Origin: Lewinellaceae bacterium
Lineage (GTDB): Bacteria; Bacteroidota; Bacteroidia; Chitinophagales; Saprospiraceae
DNA length: 64,000 nucleotides
Assembly (NCBI GenBank): GCA_024644235.1
Contig: JAHELJ010000002.1
Span: forward strand, 148,425 to 212,424
Direction: 5' to 3'
In this document: one piece after another, positions 54,229-62,816 of the stretch
Layout of the letters: each line of letters begins with the position of its first letter
Position numbering within the stretch: position 1 is the stretch's first letter
Position numbers and translations under genes: made by a program
Notes under the pieces: generated by a model
Seen by the model: the letters and a program-made list of their open reading frames with translations, nothing else
Database searches by the model: none
Told to the model about the DNA's origin: nothing

Positions 54229-55071
54229 ATGTCAAGTTTGAGGAAGAAGATATACGACCAACTATATTCCCACAATCTCAGGAAAGGTAGAAATGTGTCG
54301 ATTACCGAATCAGCCATCTTTCTTCTAATCATTCTGAATGTCGTGGCTATAATTGTCGAGTCGTTCCCCGATATTGAATCCCGTTACAGGCATTTCTTCT
54401 ACTTGTTCGAAGTTGTATCTGTTGTTATTTTCTCAGTTGAATATCTGATTCGAATCTGGCTGGCACCACTTCGCTATCCGGAACTGGCAGCAGGTGCTGC
54501 AAGATGGAAATTCATCACCTCTACCTACGGGTTGATCGATTTGTTTGCGATTCTTCCTTTTTACCTACCGTACCTTGTCACTCTTGATGGCCGGCTTCTC
54601 CGGATCCTTCGACTGTTGAGAATTGTACGGGTTTTCAAACTCAACCGATACTCCCGATCGATGCAATTGGTCGGCGATGTATTTCGCGAGGTAAAAAACG
54701 ACCTCATTGTGACACTGATGGTATGCCTCATGCTGCTGTTGGTCGCCTCTTCCATTATGTTTTATCTTGAACATGATGCCCAGCCCACCCGTTTCACCAC
54801 CATTCTGGATTCGTTCTGGTGGGCAGTGGCTACATTGACTACCGTTGGATACGGAGATATTTATCCAATTACGGGGTGGGGGAAACTCATAAGTGGATTT
54901 ATAGCTATACTTGGAATTGGATTAGTCGCCCTTCCTGCAGCCATACTGAGTTCTGCTTTCATATTGAAACTAAACGAAAGAAAGTCCGAAAACAATAAAA
55001 AGGACCTATACTGCCCTCACTGTGGCAAACGCATAGATGAAGGCGACACCCACAAGCTCAGTCCTAAGTAA
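54229..55071 (+). CDS. Voltage-gated potassium channel-like ion transporter
   Basis: 280 residues. Six TM helices: S1 near 28-45, S4 with regularly spaced Arg (RLLRILRLLRIVRVFKLNR), pore helix and the K+ filter T205-VGYGD in TLTTVGYGDIYPI. The S4 charges make it voltage sensing. The C-terminus adds YCPHCGKRIDEGD, half of a zinc ribbon (one CxxC), possibly a tetramer-stabilising or metal-sensing site. It follows nhaD and the small lipoprotein on the same strand, 48 bp away; together they may handle monovalent cations. Confidence 0.92.
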   Translation: MSSLRKKIYDQLYSHNLRKGRNVSITESAIFLLIILNVVAIIVESFPDIESRYRHFFYLFEVVSVVIFSVEYLIRIWLAPLRYPELAAGAARWKFITSTYGLIDLFAILPFYLPYLVTLDGRLLRILRLLRIVRVFKLNRYSRSMQLVGDVFREVKNDLIVTLMVCLMLLLVASSIMFYLEHDAQPTRFTTILDSFWWAVATLTTVGYGDIYPITGWGKLISGFIAILGIGLVALPAAILSSAFILKLNERKSENNKKDLYCPHCGKRIDEGDTHKLSPK

Positions 55072-55082
55072 GTCCGAAACGA

Positions 55083-55490
55083 CTATCGTTTAAAAAATAT
55101 TTCGACGATCCTTCGCGTCTGCGAGCGGTAGTCAAGCAGATACATTCCTGGAGTCAACTTGGAAAGATCAATGTCAGCTGCTCCCCTGAGATTCTGATTT
55201 CCCCAAATTTTCATTCCTTGAGATGTTCGAATGATCAAATCATAGGAACCCTGAAATTTTGGTTTGACAGTTAAGCTCTCTTCAGCAGGGTTTGGAAAAT
55301 ACTCAAGTGAGGTTGCCATGATCAACTCACTGGCTCTCCTGATTTTTGTCTGCCTCTTGAGCTCATTCTCATGAACCAAAGAGACGTCTTCAGCAATCCC
55401 TGCCCATCCATCGAAGAAGGTCCGGTTCTCCTGTGCGGATGATTCAATGCAAACGAAAAATAGAATGAGTAAGGTAGTTACCACTTTCAT
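55083..55490 (-). CDS. Miniature T9SS cargo protein
   Basis: 135 residues. A signal peptide ends near SSAQ (residue 19). Only ~45 residues (NRTFFDGWAGIAEDVS, KRQTKIRRASELIMA) separate it from a full T9SS type A sorting domain (YFPNPAEESLTV, SQGMKIWGNQNL, TPGMYLLDYRSQTRR, FFKR). Such a short passenger is unusual. It may be a remnant of a larger cargo gene or a small surface peptide. Convergent with the channel gene (11 bp). Confidence 0.8.
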   Translation of the reverse strand: MKVVTTLLILFFVCIESSAQENRTFFDGWAGIAEDVSLVHENELKRQTKIRRASELIMATSLEYFPNPAEESLTVKPKFQGSYDLIIRTSQGMKIWGNQNLRGAADIDLSKLTPGMYLLDYRSQTRRIVEIFFKR

Positions 55491-55711
55491 CCAAATATCA
55501 TTTTGTTCTAAGGCTGATTAAAAAGGGGAAATACTATGGAAGGTCTCAATAAAGATACAAATAAAATGCCAAATTTTGTAATTGTATAGTTAAGCTACCG
55601 GGCTAAGCAGCTATTTATAACAAATACTTTGCAAAAAGTGGAGATCCTGATAGGTGTTATTCTCATTAAGTTTTATTTTACTGGGAGACTGTGAAACCTA
55701 ACCCGATCTGA
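55491..55711. other. AT-rich spacer before the giant surface protein
   Basis: 220 bp, AT-rich, without a gene. A GTG at 55691 is in frame with the giant protein and encodes KPNPI before a TGA stop at 55709-55711. No exact TAnnTTTG box was seen; AATACTTTG near 55622 is one base short. Confidence 0.4.
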
Positions 55712-58700
55712 GTGAGTGCTCTCCTCCCCATACTGATGCACCTATTCCAGGTTCTGATCTATTCTCCCACAAGTTCGGTTTCTTCACCGACCCAAAATGG
55801 AGCTTTGGCGGCTTGTGAACATCCAGATTATGCAGCACTAATGGCTTTGTACAACAGCACCAATGGCTCAACGTGGACAAACAATATCAATTGGGGTGAC
55901 ACTTGTGATGTGTGCTTGTGGTATGGGGTAGGGTGTGATGGCAATGGAAGAGTGATCGATATCAATCTCAACAACAACGACCTTACAGGAACTTTGCCAC
56001 CTGATATAGGGCTTCTGATAGATTTGCGAGAACTCGATCTGGTAAACAATACCCTGTCGGGATCTATTCCCTTGGAAATTGGTAACCTGACGCTTTTGAA
56101 CCGACTTGATTTAAGTAGAAACGGATTCTCTGGGTCAATACCTGTGGAACTTGGAAATCTATTGTCCTTATCAACTTTAAACCTGCGTTTTAACAACTTT
56201 TCAGGAAATATTCCTGAACAAATTGGTGATATCAGCAATTTGCAATACTTGATATTAGGGAACAATCAGCTCGATGGAACAATTCCCAATTCATTTCAGA
56301 ATTTGACAAATCTGTCCTCATTAAGTCTTCACGACAATAGTCTATCTGGTAGCATCCCATCATTCATTGGAAACTTTCTCAATCTCAACTTCCTTCAACT
56401 TTACCGCAACAAGTTTTCTGGTCCGATTCCACCAACTCTTGGAAGTCTATCCAACTTAATTAATTTACGGTTAGAGGAAAACAATCTCTCGGGGAACATC
56501 CCCAGTGAACTTGGAAACCTCAGTATGGTTTCATACTTCTCATTGAGTCGGAACAATCTAAGCGGGATGATACCATCTGAATTAGAAGGATTGGTATCGG
56601 CTCATTCAATTTTACTGGATAACAATAATCTGAGCGGATTCCTACCGTCCGAGTTAAGTACGCTTTTTCAAATCATCGAGATTAATGGCCTTAGAGTTAA
56701 CAGTAACTCTTTGGAAGGATGCATTCCAATAGAATATCAGGCCTATTGCTTAAATAATGTAACTTTTGTTTACAATGATAATCCTTGCCTCTGGCAGGGG
56801 TCATTCACTGAATTTTGTACCGGTACACCTTGTATATTTAACGACTACACAATTTCAGCTAATCAAAAGGTAATCTGTCTTGGCGGCAGTACTTCCGTTC
56901 AAGCCACCGGTGGTGGAACCTACTTGTGGGAGAATGGTGAGACTGCTTCAACAATAATTGTAAATCCCTCAATCCCAACCTGGTACTCAGTCACCATCAC
57001 CACACCGGCAACCTGCACCAGAATAGATTCGATCTTGATCGATGTGGTTCCAAATACATTAGAACTTTCTACGTCAGTTACTGACGAGAGCAGCCCGGGA
57101 GCCAATGACGGTAGTGCATCTGTTAATGTCACTGGAGGCAATCCAGCCTATACTTACCTTTGGAGCAATGGAAGCGTGACAGCCACTATAAGTGATCTAA
57201 CTCCAGGAAAATATTTTGTCTCAGTCACTGACCATATTGGTTGCTTAGCGATTGACTCGGCTCAAGTTTATACCGCTTGCCCTCCTGCCGGCTCCGGATG
57301 CGACGATGGCAATCCTGACACCTTCAACGATACCGAAGACGGCGACTGCAACTGCACCGGCATCCCCTGCCCCGCCATTGATCTTGGTCTGACGGCTTCA
57401 AATGTTTCCTGCTTCGGCGCAGCCGATGGCTCGGCTCAGAGTCTACCCTCAGGTGGTCTGGCTCCTTACAATTTTCTTTGGTCTACCGGGGCCACTACCA
57501 ACACCATTACTGCTTTAGGCCCGGGTCACTACCAACTCACCATCACCAACGCCAACGGATGTATTGAATTGGGAGCGCTCACCATCAACGAACCAGCCCT
57601 CCTCACCAGTTTTATCAACAGCACCGATGAGTCTCTGCCCGGTACCAGTGACGGCAGCGCTGACCTCACCGTCAGCGGCGGTACTACCCCCTACGCTTAT
57701 TTATGGTCGAATGGTGAAACCACCGAAGACCTCTCCGGACTGACCGGCAACGGCTCCCCCTACCAGGTCACGGTCACCGATGACAATGGGTGCAGTCTCA
57801 CCGATGTCGTCACCATTAATACCGGATGCTTACCTGCCGGCTCCGCATGCGACGATGGCAATCCTGACACCTTCAACGAGACCGAAGACGGAAACTGCAA
57901 TTGCACCGGCATCCCCTGCCCCGCCATTGATCTTGGTCTGACTGCTTCAAATGTTTCCTGCTTCGGCGCAGCCGATGGCTTGGCTCAGAGTGTGCCCTCA
58001 GGTGGTCAGGCTCCTTACAATTTTCTTTGGTCTACCGGGGCCACTACCAACACCATTACTGCTTTAGGCCCGGGTGACTACCAACTCACCGTCACCGACG
58101 CCAACGGATGTATTGAATCGGGATCGCTCACCATCAACGATCCTGCCCTGCTCTCCAGTTTTATCAACAGCACCGATGAGTCTCTGCCCGGTGCCAGCGA
58201 CGGTAGCGCTGACCTCACTGTCAGCGGTGGTACTACCCCCTACGCTTATTTATGGTCGAATGGTGAAACCACCGAAGACCTCTCCGGACTGACCGGCAAC
58301 GGCTCCCCCTACCAGGTCACGGTCACCGATGACAATGGGTGCAGTCTCACCGATGTCGTCACCATTAATACCGGATGCTTACCTGCCGGCTCCGCATGCG
58401 ACGATGGCAATCCTGACACCTTCAACGAGACCGAAGACGGAAACTGCAATTGCACCGGCATCCCCTGCCCCGCCATTGATCTTGGTCTGACTGCTTCAAA
58501 TGTTTCCTGCTTCGGCGCAGCCGATGGCTTGGCTCAGAGTGTGCCCTCAGGTGGTCAGGCTCCTTACAATTTTCTTTGGTCTACCGGGGCCACTACCAAC
58601 ACCATTACTGCTTTAGGCCCGGGTGACTACCAACTCACCGTCACCGACGCCAACGGATGTATTGAATCGGGATCGCTCACCATCAACGATCCTGCCCTGC

Positions 58701-61700
58701 TCTCCAGTTTTATCAACAGCACCGATGAGTCTCTGCCCGGTGCCAGCGACGGTAGCGCTGACCTCACCGTCAGCGGCGGTACTACCCCCTACTCTTATTT
58801 ATGGTCGAATGGTGAAACCACCGAAGACCTCTCCGGACTGACCGGCAACGGCTCCCCCTACCAGGTCACGGTCACCGATTACAATGGGTGCAGTCTCACC
58901 GATGTCGTCACCATCAATACCGGATGCCCTCCTGCCGGCTCGGCATGCGACGATGGAAACCCTGACACCTTCAACGATACCGAAGACGGAAACTGCAATT
59001 GCACCGGCATCCCCTGCCCCGCCATTGATCTTGGTCTGACTGCTTCAAATGTTTCCTGCTTCGGCACAGCCGATGGCTCGGCTCAGTGTCTGCCTTCAGG
59101 TGGTCAGGCTCCTTACATCTTTCTTTGGTCTACCGGGGCCACTACCAACACCATTACTGCTTTAGGCCCGGGTGACTACCAACTCACCGTCACCGACGCC
59201 AACGGATGTATTGAAATGGGAGCGATCACCATCAACGAACCAACCCTCCTCTCCAGTTTTATCAACAGCATCGATGAGTCTCTGTCCGGTGCCGGCGACG
59301 GCAGCGCTGACCTCACCGTCAGCGGCGGTACCACCCCCTACTCATATTTGTGGTCGAATGGTGAAACCACCGAAGACCTCTCCGGACTGACCGGCAACGG
59401 CACCCCCTACCAGGTCACGGTCACCGATTACAATGGGTGCAGTCTCACCGATGTCGTCACCATCAATACCGGATGCCCTCCTGCCGGCTCCGCATGCGAC
59501 GATGGAAACCCTGACACCTTCAACGATACCGAAGACGGAAACTGCAATTGCACCGGCATCCCCTGCCCCGCCATTGATCTTGGTCTGACTGCTTCAAATG
59601 TTTCCTGCTTCGACACAGCCGATGGCTCCGCTCAGAGTCTGCCATCAGGTGGTCAGGCTCCTTACATCTTTCTTTGGTCTACCGGGGCCACTACCAACAC
59701 CATTACTGCTTTAGGCCCGGGTGACTACCAACTCACCGTCACCGACGCCAACGGATGCCTTGAAATGGGAGCGATCACCATCAACGAACCAACCCTCCTC
59801 TCCAGTTTTATCAACAGCACCGATGAGTCTCTGTCCGGTGCCGGCGACGGCAGCGCTGACCTCACCGTTAGCGGTGGTACTAGCCCCTACTCTTATTTAT
59901 GGTCGAATGGTGAAACCACCGAAGACCTGTCCGGACTGACCGGCAACGGCTCCGCCTACCAGGTCACGGTCACCGATTACAATGGGTGCAGTCTCACCGA
60001 TGTCGTCACCATCAATACACTTTCGGAATGTGCCTTTGATCAAAGTGTGATCGCTGCTGTTCATGAAGTAAGATTGGTCGAAGCGTCCCCATGCTCAACA
60101 GCCACCGCAAAAATATTTATAGATCTTGACTCACTGAGCGAGTACTTTGAATACAGTATCGACGGTGGTCTCACCTTTCAATCCCAGCCATTTTTTGAAG
60201 GACTTTGGATCGGCAGTTATGAATTAATCGTTAGATCATCACCCGATTGTCATCATCTACTGGGAATGTACAGCGTCGGTGACAGCTCTAAGACCTCCTC
60301 AAGTTTCTCCCTTCGGACCTCACCTGCTTCGGATTGTTCCTCCAGCAATGCCAGCATAGAGATCATTACAGAAAGTCCCGATGCAATGGAATTCAGCATT
60401 GATGCTGGAAACTCCTGGAGGGGTTCTCCCATTTTCGATCAACTTTTTCCAGGCCTCTATACCGTGATGATAAGGGAATCAGGTCAAACATGTCCCAGTA
60501 AAATCTATAGTGATGTATTGCTGGAGCCCTTTCTACAACCGTTGATCCAGATAGCTTTGAAGAGCAACCCTCAGTCAAATTGTGACCTACCTGACGGTAG
60601 CATCGTAATCTCTGGAGATCTTTCGGATGATCTGGAATACAGCTTGGACAAATTCAACTGGCAACTGGATCCAATATTTCAGGATCTGGCTACTGGTCAA
60701 TATACTGTTTTCGCAAGAACAATCGGATCATCATGTAACTATATTGTCGGGGGAACGGGGATCCTTCTGGAGCAGGGATTTTCTGTTGATCAGATCACCA
60801 CCACAGATCCATCAAATTGCATGGCGAATGATGGCTTAGTGGGGCTTCAAGTAATTGGTAGTCTGAAAGACCAGGTGGAATACACCATTGATGGTGGTAT
60901 AAGCTGGCAGTCTTTTTCAGAGTTCGATGAGCTCCATACAGGTAAATACGAAATCTCTGTGAGAGCTGAGCAGAATGGCTGCATCCAAATGATCACTGCG
61001 ACAGTGGGTGATGTCATACCCGTGGAGCTGAACGAGATCGTTATAATGAAACCGAGCGCCTGCGACCGCAATGATGGCTCCATTACTATCGAATCAAATG
61101 CAAATCAATTTTTCGAATACAGCCTTGATGGAGGTACCAATTGGCAAGATGATGCCACTTTTCTCGGGTTGGCACAGGGTCGATATACTCTGGCGGTAAG
61201 GAGTCCTGCCGATACTTGCTTTACTGTCTTCGGGAGAGTATTCGATTTGGGTAGCATTGAACAGCCAGTAATCGATAATATCGAAGTAAGGCCTTATCGA
61301 CTTTGTGATGATCGACCGGGTCAGATTGTGATCAAGGCAGAGAATACTGCGAATTTGGAATACAGCTTAGACCATGGCACCTGGAAAAATGATGGTTTGT
61401 TTGAAGATCTTCCGCCAGGTTCATATCATGTTTCTGTGCGCAATAATGCGGAACCCACATGTGTACTCAACCTTCCCAACTTACAAATTGATTCCACGTC
61501 GCTTATCGAAGCCACTGATTGGAAGATCAGTGACCCCACTTCATGTGATCTTTCAGACGGGTGGATCAGGCTCGATCAGGGAGATGACTTGGAAACACGA
61601 TTTCTGCTTAATGACTCAAGCTGGACCGCTGATCCCTTCTGGACCAATCTTACAACAGGGATTTACAGTGTTGTTGTCCAGACAATTGATCAGCAATGTA

Positions 61701-62740
61701 GCGATACCTTTGATATTGAGCTTTCTGCTCCCAGTTCGAATATGAGTATCGATGTTTTGGCTGCGCTTCAACCGAGCTGTCCCGATATTGCAGATGGATA
61801 CCTTGAGATCATCATTTTGGGCGGAACGGCTCCTTATCATTATACGTGGTCGACCGGTCAGAATACCAACTTTCTAGGTTCACTGAGAGGAGGCAACTAT
61901 GATGTGCGGGTATCGGATGCAAAATTGTGTTATATAAGCGAGACCCTGGTCTTGGACGAAGCCCCTGCATTCCAACCTACCTGGCCAATGGAAGATTCTC
62001 TCTTCCTGTGCCAAGGCGAAACCTTTCCCATTAAGTTTACAGATTCCAGTCTGACCTACTACTGGGCTTTGAATAACCGCGAAATTCATGTCGGATCATC
62101 ATTTAACCTCAGCAGAGCAGGGAAATACTCTATCACTGCGGTGAATGATCTTGGCTGCCAGGAAAGCACGCAAGTCGAAGTCAGCGAATCTGAAGATGTT
62201 TTTACACCCCAATTCTTATTACCCTCACAAGGAGTCATTAATGAAAGCATAACAGCGGTTGAAATCTCATGGCCAGTCCCGGAACGGGTCGAATGGTTTG
62301 TGGAAGGTCCAGGTCAGACCCAGGTTCTGACTGAACTCAATCAAGCTCACCTTACATTTAGTCAAGAAGGTACTTATTCAGTTGGAATGATGGCAGAAGG
62401 GGACAACTGCATGGCAGTTATTGAAAATCAAATAGAAATCTTTGCTACAGCCGATCAGATCAGTCTTCAGCACCGGCCTTCGAAATTAGGCATTCAAAAT
62501 TTGAACATACACCCCAATCCCAATAAGGGTAATTTCCTGGTTACCGCGTCACTCTCTCAACCGGGCGACATCCAGTTGCGGATGTACGACGAGCAAGGTC
62601 TTCTGGTCTATCTTGATCAGCAAGAGCAGGTGGAAGTATATCGACACAATGTACGACTGACCAGTCCAGTGCCGGGTGCCTACACCCTATTGTTGCAAAC
62701 ACACCTGGGTTGGAAGAGTGCCACTGTTCTGGTTCAGTAG
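55712..62740 (+). CDS. Giant LRR/SprB-like repeat surface protein with T9SS sorting domain
   Basis: 2342 residues from GTG 55712 (or ATG 55736). Domain order: a weak N-terminal hydrophobic segment (LLPILMHLFQVLIY); an LRR N-cap and about ten plant-type LRRs (about 35-330; repeated SGSIP-LGNL pattern); an Ig-like/SprB stretch (about 375-520); five 183-residue tandem repeats (523-1437), each with a Cys-rich linker (CDDGNPDTFN...CNCTG) and two SprB-like modules (APYNFLWSTGATTNTI and TPYAYLWSNGETTEDL); seven divergent ~82-residue repeats (1438-2010; EYSLDGG-WQ core); one more SprB-like module; and a T9SS type A domain (NIHPNPNKGNFLV to the end). SprB of gliding Bacteroidota is a cell-surface adhesin, so adhesion or biofilm is the likely role. 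The GH5 gene follows 76 bp downstream. Confidence 0.92.
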   Translation: MSALLPILMHLFQVLIYSPTSSVSSPTQNGALAACEHPDYAALMALYNSTNGSTWTNNINWGDTCDVCLWYGVGCDGNGRVIDINLNNNDLTGTLPPDIGLLIDLRELDLVNNTLSGSIPLEIGNLTLLNRLDLSRNGFSGSIPVELGNLLSLSTLNLRFNNFSGNIPEQIGDISNLQYLILGNNQLDGTIPNSFQNLTNLSSLSLHDNSLSGSIPSFIGNFLNLNFLQLYRNKFSGPIPPTLGSLSNLINLRLEENNLSGNIPSELGNLSMVSYFSLSRNNLSGMIPSELEGLVSAHSILLDNNNLSGFLPSELSTLFQIIEINGLRVNSNSLEGCIPIEYQAYCLNNVTFVYNDNPCLWQGSFTEFCTGTPCIFNDYTISANQKVICLGGSTSVQATGGGTYLWENGETASTIIVNPSIPTWYSVTITTPATCTRIDSILIDVVPNTLELSTSVTDESSPGANDGSASVNVTGGNPAYTYLWSNGSVTATISDLTPGKYFVSVTDHIGCLAIDSAQVYTACPPAGSGCDDGNPDTFNDTEDGDCNCTGIPCPAIDLGLTASNVSCFGAADGSAQSLPSGGLAPYNFLWSTGATTNTITALGPGHYQLTITNANGCIELGALTINEPALLTSFINSTDESLPGTSDGSADLTVSGGTTPYAYLWSNGETTEDLSGLTGNGSPYQVTVTDDNGCSLTDVVTINTGCLPAGSACDDGNPDTFNETEDGNCNCTGIPCPAIDLGLTASNVSCFGAADGLAQSVPSGGQAPYNFLWSTGATTNTITALGPGDYQLTVTDANGCIESGSLTINDPALLSSFINSTDESLPGASDGSADLTVSGGTTPYAYLWSNGETTEDLSGLTGNGSPYQVTVTDDNGCSLTDVVTINTGCLPAGSACDDGNPDTFNETEDGNCNCTGIPCPAIDLGLTASNVSCFGAADGLAQSVPSGGQAPYNFLWSTGATTNTITALGPGDYQLTVTDANGCIESGSLTINDPALLSSFINSTDESLPGASDGSADLTVSGGTTPYSYLWSNGETTEDLSGLTGNGSPYQVTVTDYNGCSLTDVVTINTGCPPAGSACDDGNPDTFNDTEDGNCNCTGIPCPAIDLGLTASNVSCFGTADGSAQCLPSGGQAPYIFLWSTGATTNTITALGPGDYQLTVTDANGCIEMGAITINEPTLLSSFINSIDESLSGAGDGSADLTVSGGTTPYSYLWSNGETTEDLSGLTGNGTPYQVTVTDYNGCSLTDVVTINTGCPPAGSACDDGNPDTFNDTEDGNCNCTGIPCPAIDLGLTASNVSCFDTADGSAQSLPSGGQAPYIFLWSTGATTNTITALGPGDYQLTVTDANGCLEMGAITINEPTLLSSFINSTDESLSGAGDGSADLTVSGGTSPYSYLWSNGETTEDLSGLTGNGSAYQVTVTDYNGCSLTDVVTINTLSECAFDQSVIAAVHEVRLVEASPCSTATAKIFIDLDSLSEYFEYSIDGGLTFQSQPFFEGLWIGSYELIVRSSPDCHHLLGMYSVGDSSKTSSSFSLRTSPASDCSSSNASIEIITESPDAMEFSIDAGNSWRGSPIFDQLFPGLYTVMIRESGQTCPSKIYSDVLLEPFLQPLIQIALKSNPQSNCDLPDGSIVISGDLSDDLEYSLDKFNWQLDPIFQDLATGQYTVFARTIGSSCNYIVGGTGILLEQGFSVDQITTTDPSNCMANDGLVGLQVIGSLKDQVEYTIDGGISWQSFSEFDELHTGKYEISVRAEQNGCIQMITATVGDVIPVELNEIVIMKPSACDRNDGSITIESNANQFFEYSLDGGTNWQDDATFLGLAQGRYTLAVRSPADTCFTVFGRVFDLGSIEQPVIDNIEVRPYRLCDDRPGQIVIKAENTANLEYSLDHGTWKNDGLFEDLPPGSYHVSVRNNAEPTCVLNLPNLQIDSTSLIEATDWKISDPTSCDLSDGWIRLDQGDDLETRFLLNDSSWTADPFWTNLTTGIYSVVVQTIDQQCSDTFDIELSAPSSNMSIDVLAALQPSCPDIADGYLEIIILGGTAPYHYTWSTGQNTNFLGSLRGGNYDVRVSDAKLCYISETLVLDEAPAFQPTWPMEDSLFLCQGETFPIKFTDSSLTYYWALNNREIHVGSSFNLSRAGKYSITAVNDLGCQESTQVEVSESEDVFTPQFLLPSQGVINESITAVEISWPVPERVEWFVEGPGQTQVLTELNQAHLTFSQEGTYSVGMMAEGDNCMAVIENQIEIFATADQISLQHRPSKLGIQNLNIHPNPNKGNFLVTASLSQPGDIQLRMYDEQGLLVYLDQQEQVEVYRHNVRLTSPVPGAYTLLLQTHLGWKSATVLVQ
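57278..60022 (+). repeat. Five 549-bp in-frame tandem repeats
   Basis: Units begin at 57278, 57827, 58376, 58925 and 59474, each 549 bp (183 codons), and end at 60022. Copies 2 and 3 are almost identical at DNA level, differing only at a few sites in their last third (such as AYLW to SYLW, and DDNG to DYNG). Copies 4 and 5 are also close; copy 1 is the most diverged. The region looks richer in C than the flanking coding sequence. Confidence 0.95.
60023..61745 (+). repeat. Seven divergent ~246-bp protein-level repeats
   Basis: Each ~82-residue unit has P..C near its start, then DGSI-like strands, an EYS(I/L)DGG-WQ core, a F--L--G-Y-V-VR strand pair and a closing Cys. Identity is visible only in protein, so this family is older than the 549-bp repeats before it. 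Confidence 0.75.
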
Positions 62741-62801
62741 GGGACTTTCTGCATGGCAAAGGAGACTTTCACAGCTCTGCAGCACCAGCTTATTTACTTT
62801 G

Positions 62802-62809
62802 TAACTTTG
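62802..62809 (+). promoter_or_regulatory. Candidate Bacteroidota -7 box for the GH5 gene
   Basis: TAACTTTG is an exact TAnnTTTG match ending 7 bp before the first ATG at 62817 and 22 bp before ATG 62832. If used, the second ATG is the likelier start. No clear -33 TTG was seen. Confidence 0.4.
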
Positions 62810-62816
62810 TTCATCG

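Noticed and set aside
57900-59940. Repeated 62- to 72-codon frames on both strands within the tandem repeats
   Set aside because: Same-phase shadows recurring every 549 bp because the underlying gene repeats; not separate genes.
57278-60022. CRISPR-like array
   Set aside because: The repeats are 549 bp, in frame and protein coding, with no short spacer structure.
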